In this document: positions 1-5,547 of the stretch, piece by piece
Layout of the letters: each line of letters starts with the position of its first letter
Position numbering within the stretch: the first letter of the stretch is position 1
DNA from: Gemmatimonas sp. UBA2094
Lineage (GTDB): Bacteria > Gemmatimonadota > Gemmatimonadetes > Gemmatimonadales > Gemmatimonadaceae
DNA: 5,547 bases
Reading direction: 5' to 3'
NCBI GenBank assembly: GCA_002331565.1
Contig: DCZC01000056.1
Span: 1-5,547 of the forward strand
Program-made: the position numbers and the translations under genes
Notes under the pieces: generated by a model
Database searches by the model: none
Told to the model about the DNA's origin: nothing
Seen by the model: only the letters and a program-made list of their open reading frames with translations

Positions 1-556
1 CGCCGTGCGCCGGGTGTCGCTGCGCGTGAGCCCCGACATCGCCCACGGCACCGGCGCGCTGCTCGCGAGTGCCGCGGCCGGCGTGCTCGACGGGGTCATC
101 GAAACCGATCGCCTCAACCTCATCAACGCGCGCTCACTAGCCGAGGCCCGCGGTCTCGAAATGAGCGTCGGTGAAAGCAGCGAACTCGCGCCGCGTACCG
201 TGGAAGTCGCACTTGCCGGCGGCATGCAGCAGCTCGCCGTTACCGGCAGCGCCCCCGACGGCAGCACACCGCGCCTCACGCAGATCGGCAGCTTCCACAT
301 CGACGTGAACCCGCGGCACACGCTGCTCATTCTCACCAACCACGACGTCCCCGGCGTCATCGGTCGCGTGGGGACCCTGCTCGGTGAACGCCACGTGAAC
401 ATCGCCGAGTATCACCAGGCCCGACTCGCGCAGGGCGGCGACGCGCTCGCCGCCGTGAGCGTCGACGGTGAGGTGAGCGAAGCCACGCGGAAAGCCCTGC
501 TCGATCTCCCCGACGTCGTAACGGCGAGCGTCGTGCACTTCAGAGACGAGCCGTAA
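1..556 (+). CDS. serA: D-3-phosphoglycerate dehydrogenase, C-terminal part (5' truncated by window)
   Basis: This is the 3' end of a long-form (type I) phosphoglycerate dehydrogenase, which oxidises 3-phosphoglycerate to 3-phosphohydroxypyruvate with NAD+ as the first committed step of serine synthesis in the cytosol. The frame is open at the window edge (a codon at 2-4 precedes a GTG at 5), so about 184 C-terminal residues are visible and the catalytic and NAD-binding domains lie upstream. The first ~95 residues match the ASB (allosteric substrate-binding) domain, including the INARSLAEARG stretch near 122-154. The rest, about 310-550, is an ACT domain with NHDVPGVIGRVGTLLGE and VNIAEY. The Asn (338-340) and Asp of the NHD motif and the Asn of VNI fall where serine-binding residues sit in the ACT domain of the mycobacterial enzyme, so feedback by serine is inferred. 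The TAA stop is at 554-556, and the next gene follows after 29 bases. Confidence 0.93.
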   Translation, partial: AVRRVSLRVSPDIAHGTGALLASAAAGVLDGVIETDRLNLINARSLAEARGLEMSVGESSELAPRTVEVALAGGMQQLAVTGSAPDGSTPRLTQIGSFHIDVNPRHTLLILTNHDVPGVIGRVGTLLGERHVNIAEYHQARLAQGGDALAAVSVDGEVSEATRKALLDLPDVVTASVVHFRDEP

Positions 557-585
557 CCGCAACGCCGTTTTCCACTCACCGCTCT

Positions 586-1965
586 GTGTCTCACCTCTCC
601 CTCGACCACGACGTGCGCTTTGCGCATGCGCGCGACGCTTCGGGTCTCGAACTGATCCCCGACGCCGTCGCGCGCCCGAGCTCCGTCGAGGAACTGCGCG
701 AGATCCTGCAGCAGGCCACCGCCGAGCGCACCTTCGTCACCCCCGCCGGCTGGCAGAGCAGCACCACCGGCGCGAGCATCACCGACCGGGGCATCCTGCT
801 CTCGCTCCGCAACTTCAGCGCCATTCACGAGATCGACACCGACCGGCGCACCGTGCGCGTCGGCGCCGGCGCCATCGTAGCCGACGTGCGCCGCGCCGCC
901 GAAGCGAAGGGCATGCTGTTCACGCCCGATCCCACGAGCGAGGAGGAAAGCACCGTCGGTGGCGCCATCGCCTGCAATGCGAGCGGCGCGCGCAGCCTCC
1001 GCTACGGCGCCACCGGCCCGCACGTGCGCGCGCTCACCGTGCTGCTCGCAGACGGGGCGCAGCTCGAACTGCGCCGTCCGCAACTCGAGAAGAACACCGT
1101 GGGCTACCCCATCGCGCATGACCCGGTGGAGTGGTTCGTGGGCAGTGAAGGCACGTTGGGTGTGGTGGTCGAGGCCGAGTTCGCGCTGCAGCCGCTGCCG
1201 CATCAGGTGCTGGGGCTCGTCGTGCCGTTCGCCAGCGAGGCCGATGCGCTGGCATTCGTGGTCGCGGCGCGCTGCAGCACGCGGGTGCATCCGCGTTGTC
1301 TCGAGTATTTCGATCATGGCGCCATGGACATCGCGCGCACCGCTGAGGGCAGCAGCAGCTGGGCCGCAGGTGCGCAGGCCATGGTGTACGTGGAGGAAAC
1401 CGGCGCGCGCGAAGACGGTGACGACGAGCTCCCGCTCGACGAGTGGCTCGCCCTCGCCGAGACGCACGGGGCGATGGCTGAAGACATCCGCGTGTACGAT
1501 TCGCCCACGAGCCAGCTCGAGGCGCGTCGCATGCGTCATGCGGTGCCCGCTACCATGAACGAACGCGGTGCCGCGCGCCGGCCCTTCGGCGGCCGCAAGG
1601 TGAGCACCGACTGGGCCGTGCCGTATCCGCGACTCGCCGAAGCACTCGGCATCGCTCGCCGCTTTGCCGTCGAGGCCGGTATTCCGCTCGGCATTGCGTA
1701 TGGCCACGCGGGTAACGGCCACCCGCACCAGAACTTCGTGGCGCAGGATGCCGAGGAACTCAAGCGCATCGAGCAGGTGGTGTACGCCACGCTCAAGGAA
1801 GTCATCGCGATGGGCGGCACCGTCGCGGCCGAACACGGTATCGGCAAGCTCAAGAGCCGCTGGTTGCCGCTGCAGATGAGCGAGGCCCAGCAACGTCTCA
1901 TGCGCGCCGTGAAGCAGGAGTTCGACCCGTACGGACTGCTGGCTCCCGGCAACGTCCTGGCGTAG
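586..1965 (+). CDS. FAD-binding oxidoreductase, GlcD / D-2-hydroxyacid dehydrogenase-like
   Basis: This 459-residue flavoenzyme belongs to the VAO/PCMH group that includes glycolate oxidase GlcD, D-lactate dehydrogenase and D-2-hydroxyglutarate dehydrogenase. These enzymes oxidise a D-2-hydroxy acid to the 2-oxo acid and pass electrons to a quinone or flavoprotein. Residues ~25-205 form the FAD-binding domain: PAGWQSSTTGAS (53-64), the pyrophosphate-loop region STVGGAIACNASG (122-134) and VGSEGTLG (185-192). Residues ~206-459 form the FAD-oxidase C-terminal domain, with GHAGNGHPH (373-381) in the place of the usual metal/substrate-binding HxGDGNxH, and AEHGIGKLK (415-423). Length is normal for the family. 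The GTG start is the first possible one in frame after the serA stop; the leader is pyrimidine-rich with no Shine-Dalgarno. No signal peptide or membrane segment is seen. Placement between serA and serB suggests D-2-hydroxyglutarate or a related serine-pathway acid as substrate. This is inference; lactate or glycolate remain possible. Confidence 0.9.
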   Translation: MSHLSLDHDVRFAHARDASGLELIPDAVARPSSVEELREILQQATAERTFVTPAGWQSSTTGASITDRGILLSLRNFSAIHEIDTDRRTVRVGAGAIVADVRRAAEAKGMLFTPDPTSEEESTVGGAIACNASGARSLRYGATGPHVRALTVLLADGAQLELRRPQLEKNTVGYPIAHDPVEWFVGSEGTLGVVVEAEFALQPLPHQVLGLVVPFASEADALAFVVAARCSTRVHPRCLEYFDHGAMDIARTAEGSSSWAAGAQAMVYVEETGAREDGDDELPLDEWLALAETHGAMAEDIRVYDSPTSQLEARRMRHAVPATMNERGAARRPFGGRKVSTDWAVPYPRLAEALGIARRFAVEAGIPLGIAYGHAGNGHPHQNFVAQDAEELKRIEQVVYATLKEVIAMGGTVAAEHGIGKLKSRWLPLQMSEAQQRLMRAVKQEFDPYGLLAPGNVLA

Positions 1966-2005
1966 TCGTCTCGACGCCGCCTCCCTTCACGCGCCGCTTC
2001 GCTTC

Positions 2006-2653
2006 GTGCTCCCACGATTCAAGACCGTCGTTTTCGACGTCGACTCCACCCTCGCCGCCATCGAGGGCATCGACTGGCTCGCGACACTCCGCGGTCCGGA
2101 GATCGCGCAGCAGAGCGAGGAGCTCACCGCGCGCGCCATGGCCGGAGAACTGCCCATCGAAGCCGTGTACACCACGCGTCTCGAACGCATCCGGCCCACC
2201 GCACAGGAGCTGCTCCTGCTCGCGGACGCGTATCAGGAGGCCGTCGAACCCGGCGCGCGCGAACTCATCGCCGAGCTGCAGCAGGCACACGTGCAGGTGC
2301 ACCTGCTCAGCGGTGGCCTGCGTCCCGGCATCATCCCCTTTGCCCTGCAGCTCGGCGTCCCTGTCGATCGGGTGCATGCCGTGAGCCTCGCTCAGGACGA
2401 GGATGGCACGTTCAGCAGACTCGATGGTGATCAGCCGCTCGCCACGCAGCAGGGCAAGCCGCTCACCGTACAACGCCTCCAGCTCCGCCGACCGGTGGCC
2501 ATGGTGGGCGACGGCAGCACCGACGCCGCCGTGCGAGGCGTTGTCGACAACTTTTACGCGTACACCCGTGTGGCGCGACGCGAGAAGGTGGTGGCTGTCG
2601 CCGATGCGGAAGCCGCAGATTTCGAAGCCCTGCGAGCACTGCTCTTCGTATAG
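2006..2653 (+). CDS. serB: Phosphoserine phosphatase (HAD superfamily)
   Basis: This 215-residue HAD hydrolase most probably performs the last step of serine synthesis, removing phosphate from O-phospho-L-serine. All four HAD motifs are intact: motif I FDVDSTL (10-16; nucleophile D11, general acid D13), motif II LLSGG (100-104; S102), motif III Lys151 in QGKP, and motif IV GDGSTDA (168-174; D169, D173). Between motifs I and II lies a small helical cap. Its EGID (20-23) and TTRLERIRP (56-64) resemble the substrate-gripping Glu and Arg regions of the human enzyme PSPH, and DxDST with GDGxTD also looks more PSPH-like than like the GDGAND of E. coli SerB. There is no N-terminal ACT domain, so it is the short form. 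The GTG start is the only in-frame candidate after the preceding stop 40 bases upstream, and no Shine-Dalgarno is visible. Another HAD phosphatase specificity is possible, but context and motifs agree on phosphoserine. Confidence 0.88.
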   Translation: MLPRFKTVVFDVDSTLAAIEGIDWLATLRGPEIAQQSEELTARAMAGELPIEAVYTTRLERIRPTAQELLLLADAYQEAVEPGARELIAELQQAHVQVHLLSGGLRPGIIPFALQLGVPVDRVHAVSLAQDEDGTFSRLDGDQPLATQQGKPLTVQRLQLRRPVAMVGDGSTDAAVRGVVDNFYAYTRVARREKVVAVADAEAADFEALRALLFV

Positions 2654-2685
2654 CTCCCCATACCGCCGTCACGCGTTCGCCGTAC

Positions 2686-2706
2686 TCATGACCCATAACC
2701 CATGAC
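2686..2706 (+). repeat. Three near-tandem heptamers (consensus CCATRAC)
   Basis: Three adjacent 7-base units read TCATGAC (2686-2692), CCATAAC (2693-2699) and CCATGAC (2700-2706). They fill part of the 77-base gap between serB and the aminotransferase gene. A further exact CCATGAC lies at 2729-2735 and contains the aminotransferase start codon at 2731. The spacer is otherwise unremarkable: it has no good -35/-10 pair and no T-tailed hairpin. The array may be a remnant of a short tandem repeat, or it may have a regulatory role; the sequence alone does not decide. Confidence 0.6.
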
Positions 2707-2730
2707 GCAGTTCCCCGCGTCGTTCACACC

Positions 2731-3828
2731 ATGACCCCTTTCGGCACCTTCTTCCTCCCCGGCCCCACCGAGGTGCGTCCGGAAGTCCTGCAGGCCATGA
2801 CCGGCCCCATGCTGCCGCATCGCGGGGCGAAGTTCGAAGAGCTGTTCGCGCGGGTGCAGGCGGGGCTCAAGCCTATCTTCCGCACGCAGCGGCCGGTGTA
2901 CGTGAGCAGCAGCAGTGCCACGGGGCTCATGGAGGCGGCCATCCGGTGCGCGCGTCCCGGCGCCGTGCTGTGCCTCGTCAATGGCGCCTTCAGCGAACGC
3001 TTCGCCCACATTGCGCACAGCTGCGGCCGTGACGTCACGGTGATCGGTGGTGACTGGCATCGTCCCGTACCGTTCGAGGTCGTCGAGGCGGCGCTGCAGG
3101 CGACGCGGTACAGCGCCCTCACGGTGGTGCACAGCGAAACCAGCACCGGCACGCTCACCGACATTCAGGCGCTCGCACAGCTCGCGCACCGCTACGACTG
3201 CGCCGTGCTCGTGGACAGCGTGACGGGACTCGCCGGCGTGCCGGTGGAAACCGATGCGTGGGAGCTCGACTTCGTGCTCACCGGCTCGCAGAAGGCGCTC
3301 GCACTGCCGCCCGGGCTCGCGTTCGGGGTGGCCAGCGAACGGTTCATCGCCGAGGCCGGGCAGGCCGACGGACGCGGCCTGTACTTCGATCTCGTGGAGT
3401 TCGAGCAGTACATCCACAAGCATCAGACGCCCAACACGCCCGCCCTGAGCTTGCTGTATGCCACGGCCGTGCAGGGTGAGCGCATTGCGAAGGAGACCAT
3501 CGAGCGGCGCTGGGAGCGGCACACCCAGATGGCCGAACACACGCACAGCTGGGTGCACGAACTGCGGCAGCGCGTCGGCGAGGCGTTCTGCGTCTATGCG
3601 CCCGACGACGCGCGCAGCGCGACGGTGACCGCCGTGAGCACGCCGGCGCAGCTGAGCCCCGACGCCATCGTGAAGGGGGTGGCGAAGCGCGGGTTCGTGA
3701 TCGGCGGCGGTTACGGCAAGCTGAAGGGCAGCACGTTCCGCATCGGCCACATGGGCGACCACACCATGGAAGGGCTCGAGAACGTGCTCGAAGCCACGGC
3801 CGAGAGCATCGAGGAGTTACTGGGTTGA
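2731..3828 (+). CDS. Class V PLP aminotransferase (alanine-glyoxylate / serine-pyruvate type), probable phosphoserine aminotransferase
   Basis: This 365-residue PLP enzyme is of the class V type in COG0075 (alanine-glyoxylate, serine-pyruvate and related aminotransferases), normal in length. The N-terminus has the typical FLPGPTEVRPEVL (8-20) and MLPHRGAKFEELF (27-39). SSSSATGLMEAA (59-70) is the phosphate-cradle region, SETSTG (135-140) precedes the cofactor, D162 in VDSVTG would hold the pyridine nitrogen, and K188 in TGSQKAL is the Schiff-base lysine. R337 in FRIGHMG is the likely carboxylate-binding arginine. Since it directly follows serB and serA is in the same run, it probably transaminates phosphohydroxypyruvate with glutamate, replacing a classical SerC, whose sequence it does not resemble. 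A serine-glyoxylate or alanine-glyoxylate activity cannot be excluded. The start is the ATG at 2731; an ATG at 2702 is out of frame. No Shine-Dalgarno is visible. The stop TGA (3826-3828) overlaps the next start. Confidence 0.9.
   Translation: MTPFGTFFLPGPTEVRPEVLQAMTGPMLPHRGAKFEELFARVQAGLKPIFRTQRPVYVSSSSATGLMEAAIRCARPGAVLCLVNGAFSERFAHIAHSCGRDVTVIGGDWHRPVPFEVVEAALQATRYSALTVVHSETSTGTLTDIQALAQLAHRYDCAVLVDSVTGLAGVPVETDAWELDFVLTGSQKALALPPGLAFGVASERFIAEAGQADGRGLYFDLVEFEQYIHKHQTPNTPALSLLYATAVQGERIAKETIERRWERHTQMAEHTHSWVHELRQRVGEAFCVYAPDDARSATVTAVSTPAQLSPDAIVKGVAKRGFVIGGGYGKLKGSTFRIGHMGDHTMEGLENVLEATAESIEELLG
3811..3827 (+). promoter_or_regulatory. Shine-Dalgarno GAGGAG and TTG start overlapping the upstream stop
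   Basis: GAGGAG at 3811-3816 lies 8 bases before TTG at 3825-3827, which overlaps the aminotransferase stop TGA at 3826-3828. This spacing and overlap support translational coupling and favour the TTG start. The same bases also encode Glu-Glu of the upstream protein, so the match could be coincidental. Confidence 0.5.
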
Positions 3829-4922
3829 CCCGACACCCGACAAGCATGTGGCACCCCAAACTCGACCCAGCCCGCCTCGCCGTACTGCCCCCCGTGGCGC
3901 CGATCGATGCCACCGAGGTGCCCGATCTCGCCGATCGCGTGCGCGGCATGCTCCTCGGCGTGGCCATCGGTGATGCGCTCGGCAATCGTACCGAGAGCAT
4001 GCTGCCGCACGAGCGCGAGGCGAAGCACGGGCGCATCACGGGGTATCTGCCCAGCCGCTACGCCAACGGTGCCCCGGCCGGTACGCCCAGCGACGACACG
4101 CAGCTGACGTTCCGCGCGGTCGAGCAGTTGCTCGCCGACGGCGCCCTCGATCCCGACGAGCTCGCATTCCGCATCGCGAACGACCGCATCTTCGGCATCG
4201 GCACCGCCACGCTCGACTTCTGCAACGCGCTGCGCACCGGCGCCCCCTGGTACGAAGCCACGCAGTACAGCGGTGGCAACGGGGCGCTGATGCGTATTGC
4301 GCCCACCGTGCTGCCGTATCTGCGCGCCGGCGGCACCGGCCTCTGGACCGACACGGCGCTCAGCACCGCCGTCACGCACAATCATCCGCTGGCCATCGCC
4401 GGCAGCGTGGCGTGGGTGGCCCTGCTCTGGCGGTTGCTCAACGGCGACCTGCCTGAGTCTGCCGAGGAGTGGCTCGACACCTATCTCGAGGTGCTGCGCC
4501 TCCTCGACGCGGGGCAGCAGTACGAAACGCGGGTGTTGAGCGGGCCGCTGCTCAAGTGGCGCGGTTCGCTGAGTGCCCTGCTCGACACCGAGGTGCGTCC
4601 CGCTCTGGCCCGCCAGCAACCGGTGCGCGACGCCGCGAACCGCTGGTACAGCGGCGCGTATCTGCTCGAGACAGTGCCCTGTGTCCTGCATATCCTGGGG
4701 CAGCACGGGCACGACCCGCACCACGCCATGCTCGTGGCGGTGAACGACACCCGCGACAACGACACCATCGCCGCCCTCGTGGGCGCGGCCATGGGGGCCG
4801 CCCACGGCACCCACTGGATTCCGGCCGACTGGCGCGATCAGCTGCTCGGCCGCGTCAACGGCGACGACGACGGCAAGGTGTTCACGCTCATCGACGAGGC
4901 GGTTGGCCGGTTCGTAGCGTGA
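3825..4922 (+). CDS. ADP-ribosylglycohydrolase family protein (DraG/ARH fold)
   Basis: The product is a 365-residue member of the ADP-ribosyl-(dinitrogenase reductase) hydrolase family. These are all-helical, two-metal (Mg or Mn) enzymes that remove ADP-ribose from proteins or small molecules. Visible hallmarks, numbered from the TTG start, are RGMLLGVAIGDALG (40-53), the metal-binding PSDDTQLT (88-95), SGGNGALMRIAP (149-160), THNHP (184-188) and the second metal site DNDTIAALVGAAMG (311-324; D311, D313, T314). All expected ligands seem present, so it should be active. No signal peptide is visible, so it is probably cytosolic. The TTG start at 3825 overlaps the previous stop and has a GAGGAG 8 bases upstream. 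An in-frame ATG at 3846 gives a protein 7 residues shorter and lacks a ribosome site, but the family core only begins near residue 34, so both starts are possible. Target unknown; a link to serine synthesis rests only on gene coupling. Confidence 0.88.
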   Translation: MTRHPTSMWHPKLDPARLAVLPPVAPIDATEVPDLADRVRGMLLGVAIGDALGNRTESMLPHEREAKHGRITGYLPSRYANGAPAGTPSDDTQLTFRAVEQLLADGALDPDELAFRIANDRIFGIGTATLDFCNALRTGAPWYEATQYSGGNGALMRIAPTVLPYLRAGGTGLWTDTALSTAVTHNHPLAIAGSVAWVALLWRLLNGDLPESAEEWLDTYLEVLRLLDAGQQYETRVLSGPLLKWRGSLSALLDTEVRPALARQQPVRDAANRWYSGAYLLETVPCVLHILGQHGHDPHHAMLVAVNDTRDNDTIAALVGAAMGAAHGTHWIPADWRDQLLGRVNGDDDGKVFTLIDEAVGRFVA

Positions 4923-4936
4923 CCGCCCTTGCCGAC

Positions 4937-5547
4937 CTACCGTCGCACCGGCGCCAGCGGTAGCACGATGTGTGACGGGTACGCCGCGCTGTGGTGCACG
5001 GTGATGTCGCTCGTCACCATGCGCTGGTGCTTGCCGATCGGCTCGCCGGTGTTGGGGTTCACGTCGAAGCGCGGGAAGTTGCTGCTCGAGATGTCCACGC
5101 GAATGCGGTGCCCCTTCTTGAATACGTTGGCCGTGGGGAACGGCTCGATGGTGAACTCGTACACCCGGCCCGGTGTGAGCAACTCGGCCTTCTCCCGGGT
5201 CGCCCGGTAGCGCGCCCGCACGATGGCGTCGGTGAGATTGAGATCGAACCCGCCAGGCCAGTCCACGCTCGACGGATACACGTCCACCAGCTTCGCGGTG
5301 AGATCGGTGTCCACCGTGCTCGCCGACGCGTGCACCACGACCTTGATGGGCCCCACCACCGTCATGTCTTCGGTGAGCGGCGCGCTCTGGAACACGAGGA
5401 TGTCGGAGCGGGTGCGCAGCGGACGCCACGGCGCCGCACTCGGCGAAAAACGCGGGTGCTCCCGCTGATCGTAGGCCCCGTCCTTGAGACGGGCCGACGA
5501 CCCGCCGCCGATGGTGGGCACCGGGTGGCGCGGGTCGAAGGTGTAGG
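4937..5547 (-). CDS. CocE/NonD-type hydrolase (X-Pro dipeptidyl-peptidase S15 family), C-terminal domain; 5' truncated by window
   Basis: About 203 C-terminal residues are visible on the reverse strand, with the frame open to the window end (it reads YTFDPRHPVPTIGGG from 5545), so a GTG at 5521 is an internal valine codon and not the start. The DPxxPVPTxGG signature marks entry into the jelly-roll beta domain (PF08530 type) of CocE/NonD hydrolases such as cocaine esterase, glutaryl-7-ACA acylase and X-Pro dipeptidyl-peptidases. Further matches are LVFQSAPLTEDMTVVGPI (42-59 from that valine), LNLTDAIVRARYR (94-106) and SSNFPRFDVNPNTG (146-159), near the usual C-terminal end. The Ser-Asp-His triad and any signal peptide would be upstream, outside the window, so substrate and location cannot be judged. 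The stop TAG (4937-4939 on the + strand as CTA) is 14 bases from the convergent ADP-ribosylglycohydrolase stop. Confidence 0.92.
   Translation of the reverse strand, partial: YTFDPRHPVPTIGGGSSARLKDGAYDQREHPRFSPSAAPWRPLRTRSDILVFQSAPLTEDMTVVGPIKVVVHASASTVDTDLTAKLVDVYPSSVDWPGGFDLNLTDAIVRARYRATREKAELLTPGRVYEFTIEPFPTANVFKKGHRIRVDISSSNFPRFDVNPNTGEPIGKHQRMVTSDITVHHSAAYPSHIVLPLAPVRR

Noticed and set aside
412..1893. Long open frame (about 490 codons) antisense to the flavoenzyme gene
   Set aside because: Its translation is low-complexity, rich in Arg, His, Gly and Ala, with no family motif, and the + strand frame has clear conserved FAD-enzyme motifs. Such shadows are expected in GC-rich DNA.
2654..2730. 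Possible sigma70 promoter before the aminotransferase gene (CATAAC as -10)
   Set aside because: CATAAC matches the -10 consensus at only 4 of 6 bases, belongs to the heptamer repeat, and no -35-like hexamer sits at suitable spacing.
2686..3762. Open frame antisense to the aminotransferase gene
   Set aside because: It mirrors the codon pattern of the class V aminotransferase and shows no recognisable motif.
3825..4922. Idea that the glycohydrolase is here because ADP-ribose can be attached to serine side chains
   Set aside because: Serine-linked ADP-ribosylation concerns protein residues, not free serine synthesis. The name coincidence is not evidence.
4937..4963. Inverted repeat CTACCG...CGGTAG at the hydrolase stop codon, a possible terminator
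   Set aside because: The stem is only 6 base pairs around a 15-base loop, no T-tract follows on either strand, and it lies largely within coding sequence. It is compatible with chance.
3711..5429. Very long open frame (about 570 codons) on the - strand across the ADP-ribosylglycohydrolase and hydrolase genes
   Set aside because: It is out of frame with the recognisable hydrolase and antisense to the recognisable glycohydrolase. Its composition is His/Arg/Gly-biased without domain signals.
1..5547. Search for tRNA, rRNA, CRISPR, insertion sequence, phage or defence genes
   Set aside because: Nearly all bases lie in six metabolic-type genes with uniform base composition. No such element could be recognised.

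Overview
The window is GC-rich, densely coding DNA of bacterial type. Four genes are complete and two are cut by the window ends. Codon third positions are strongly G/C, GTG and TTG starts are used alongside ATG, and most starts have no recognisable Shine-Dalgarno sequence. Together with the gene content this would fit a high-GC, non-model phylum such as Gemmatimonadota. That placement is a guess from general style, because the window holds no rRNA or other marker gene.

Layout. Positions 1-3828 on the + strand look like an L-serine biosynthesis operon. In order they hold the 3' end of serA (D-3-phosphoglycerate dehydrogenase, with its regulatory ASB and ACT domains), a GlcD/D-2-hydroxyglutarate-dehydrogenase-like FAD enzyme, a serB-type phosphoserine phosphatase with all HAD motifs, and a class V (COG0075-type) PLP aminotransferase in the place where serC would be expected. 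Gaps are 29, 40 and 77 bases. An ADP-ribosylglycohydrolase (DraG/ARH fold) then starts inside the stop codon of the aminotransferase gene, so it is probably translationally coupled to it. On the - strand, converging on this run with 14 bases between stop codons, is the C-terminal beta domain of a CocE/NonD-type alpha/beta hydrolase whose catalytic part lies outside the window.

How the genes may work together. SerA oxidises 3-phosphoglycerate to phosphohydroxypyruvate, the aminotransferase would make phosphoserine, and SerB would release serine, which feeds back on the SerA ACT domain. The FAD enzyme between serA and serB is the most suggestive member. In some bacteria the unfavourable SerA reaction is driven by reducing 2-oxoglutarate to D-2-hydroxyglutarate, which a FAD-linked D-2-hydroxyglutarate dehydrogenase then re-oxidises. 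This gene order would suit such a coupling, but substrate specificity cannot be read from the sequence. The ADP-ribosylglycohydrolase has no established role in serine synthesis; its coupling to the operon is the least expected feature.

No RNA gene, CRISPR array, insertion sequence or convincing terminator was found. The longest intergenic stretch is 77 bases (2654-2730). It carries a short run of heptamer repeats.
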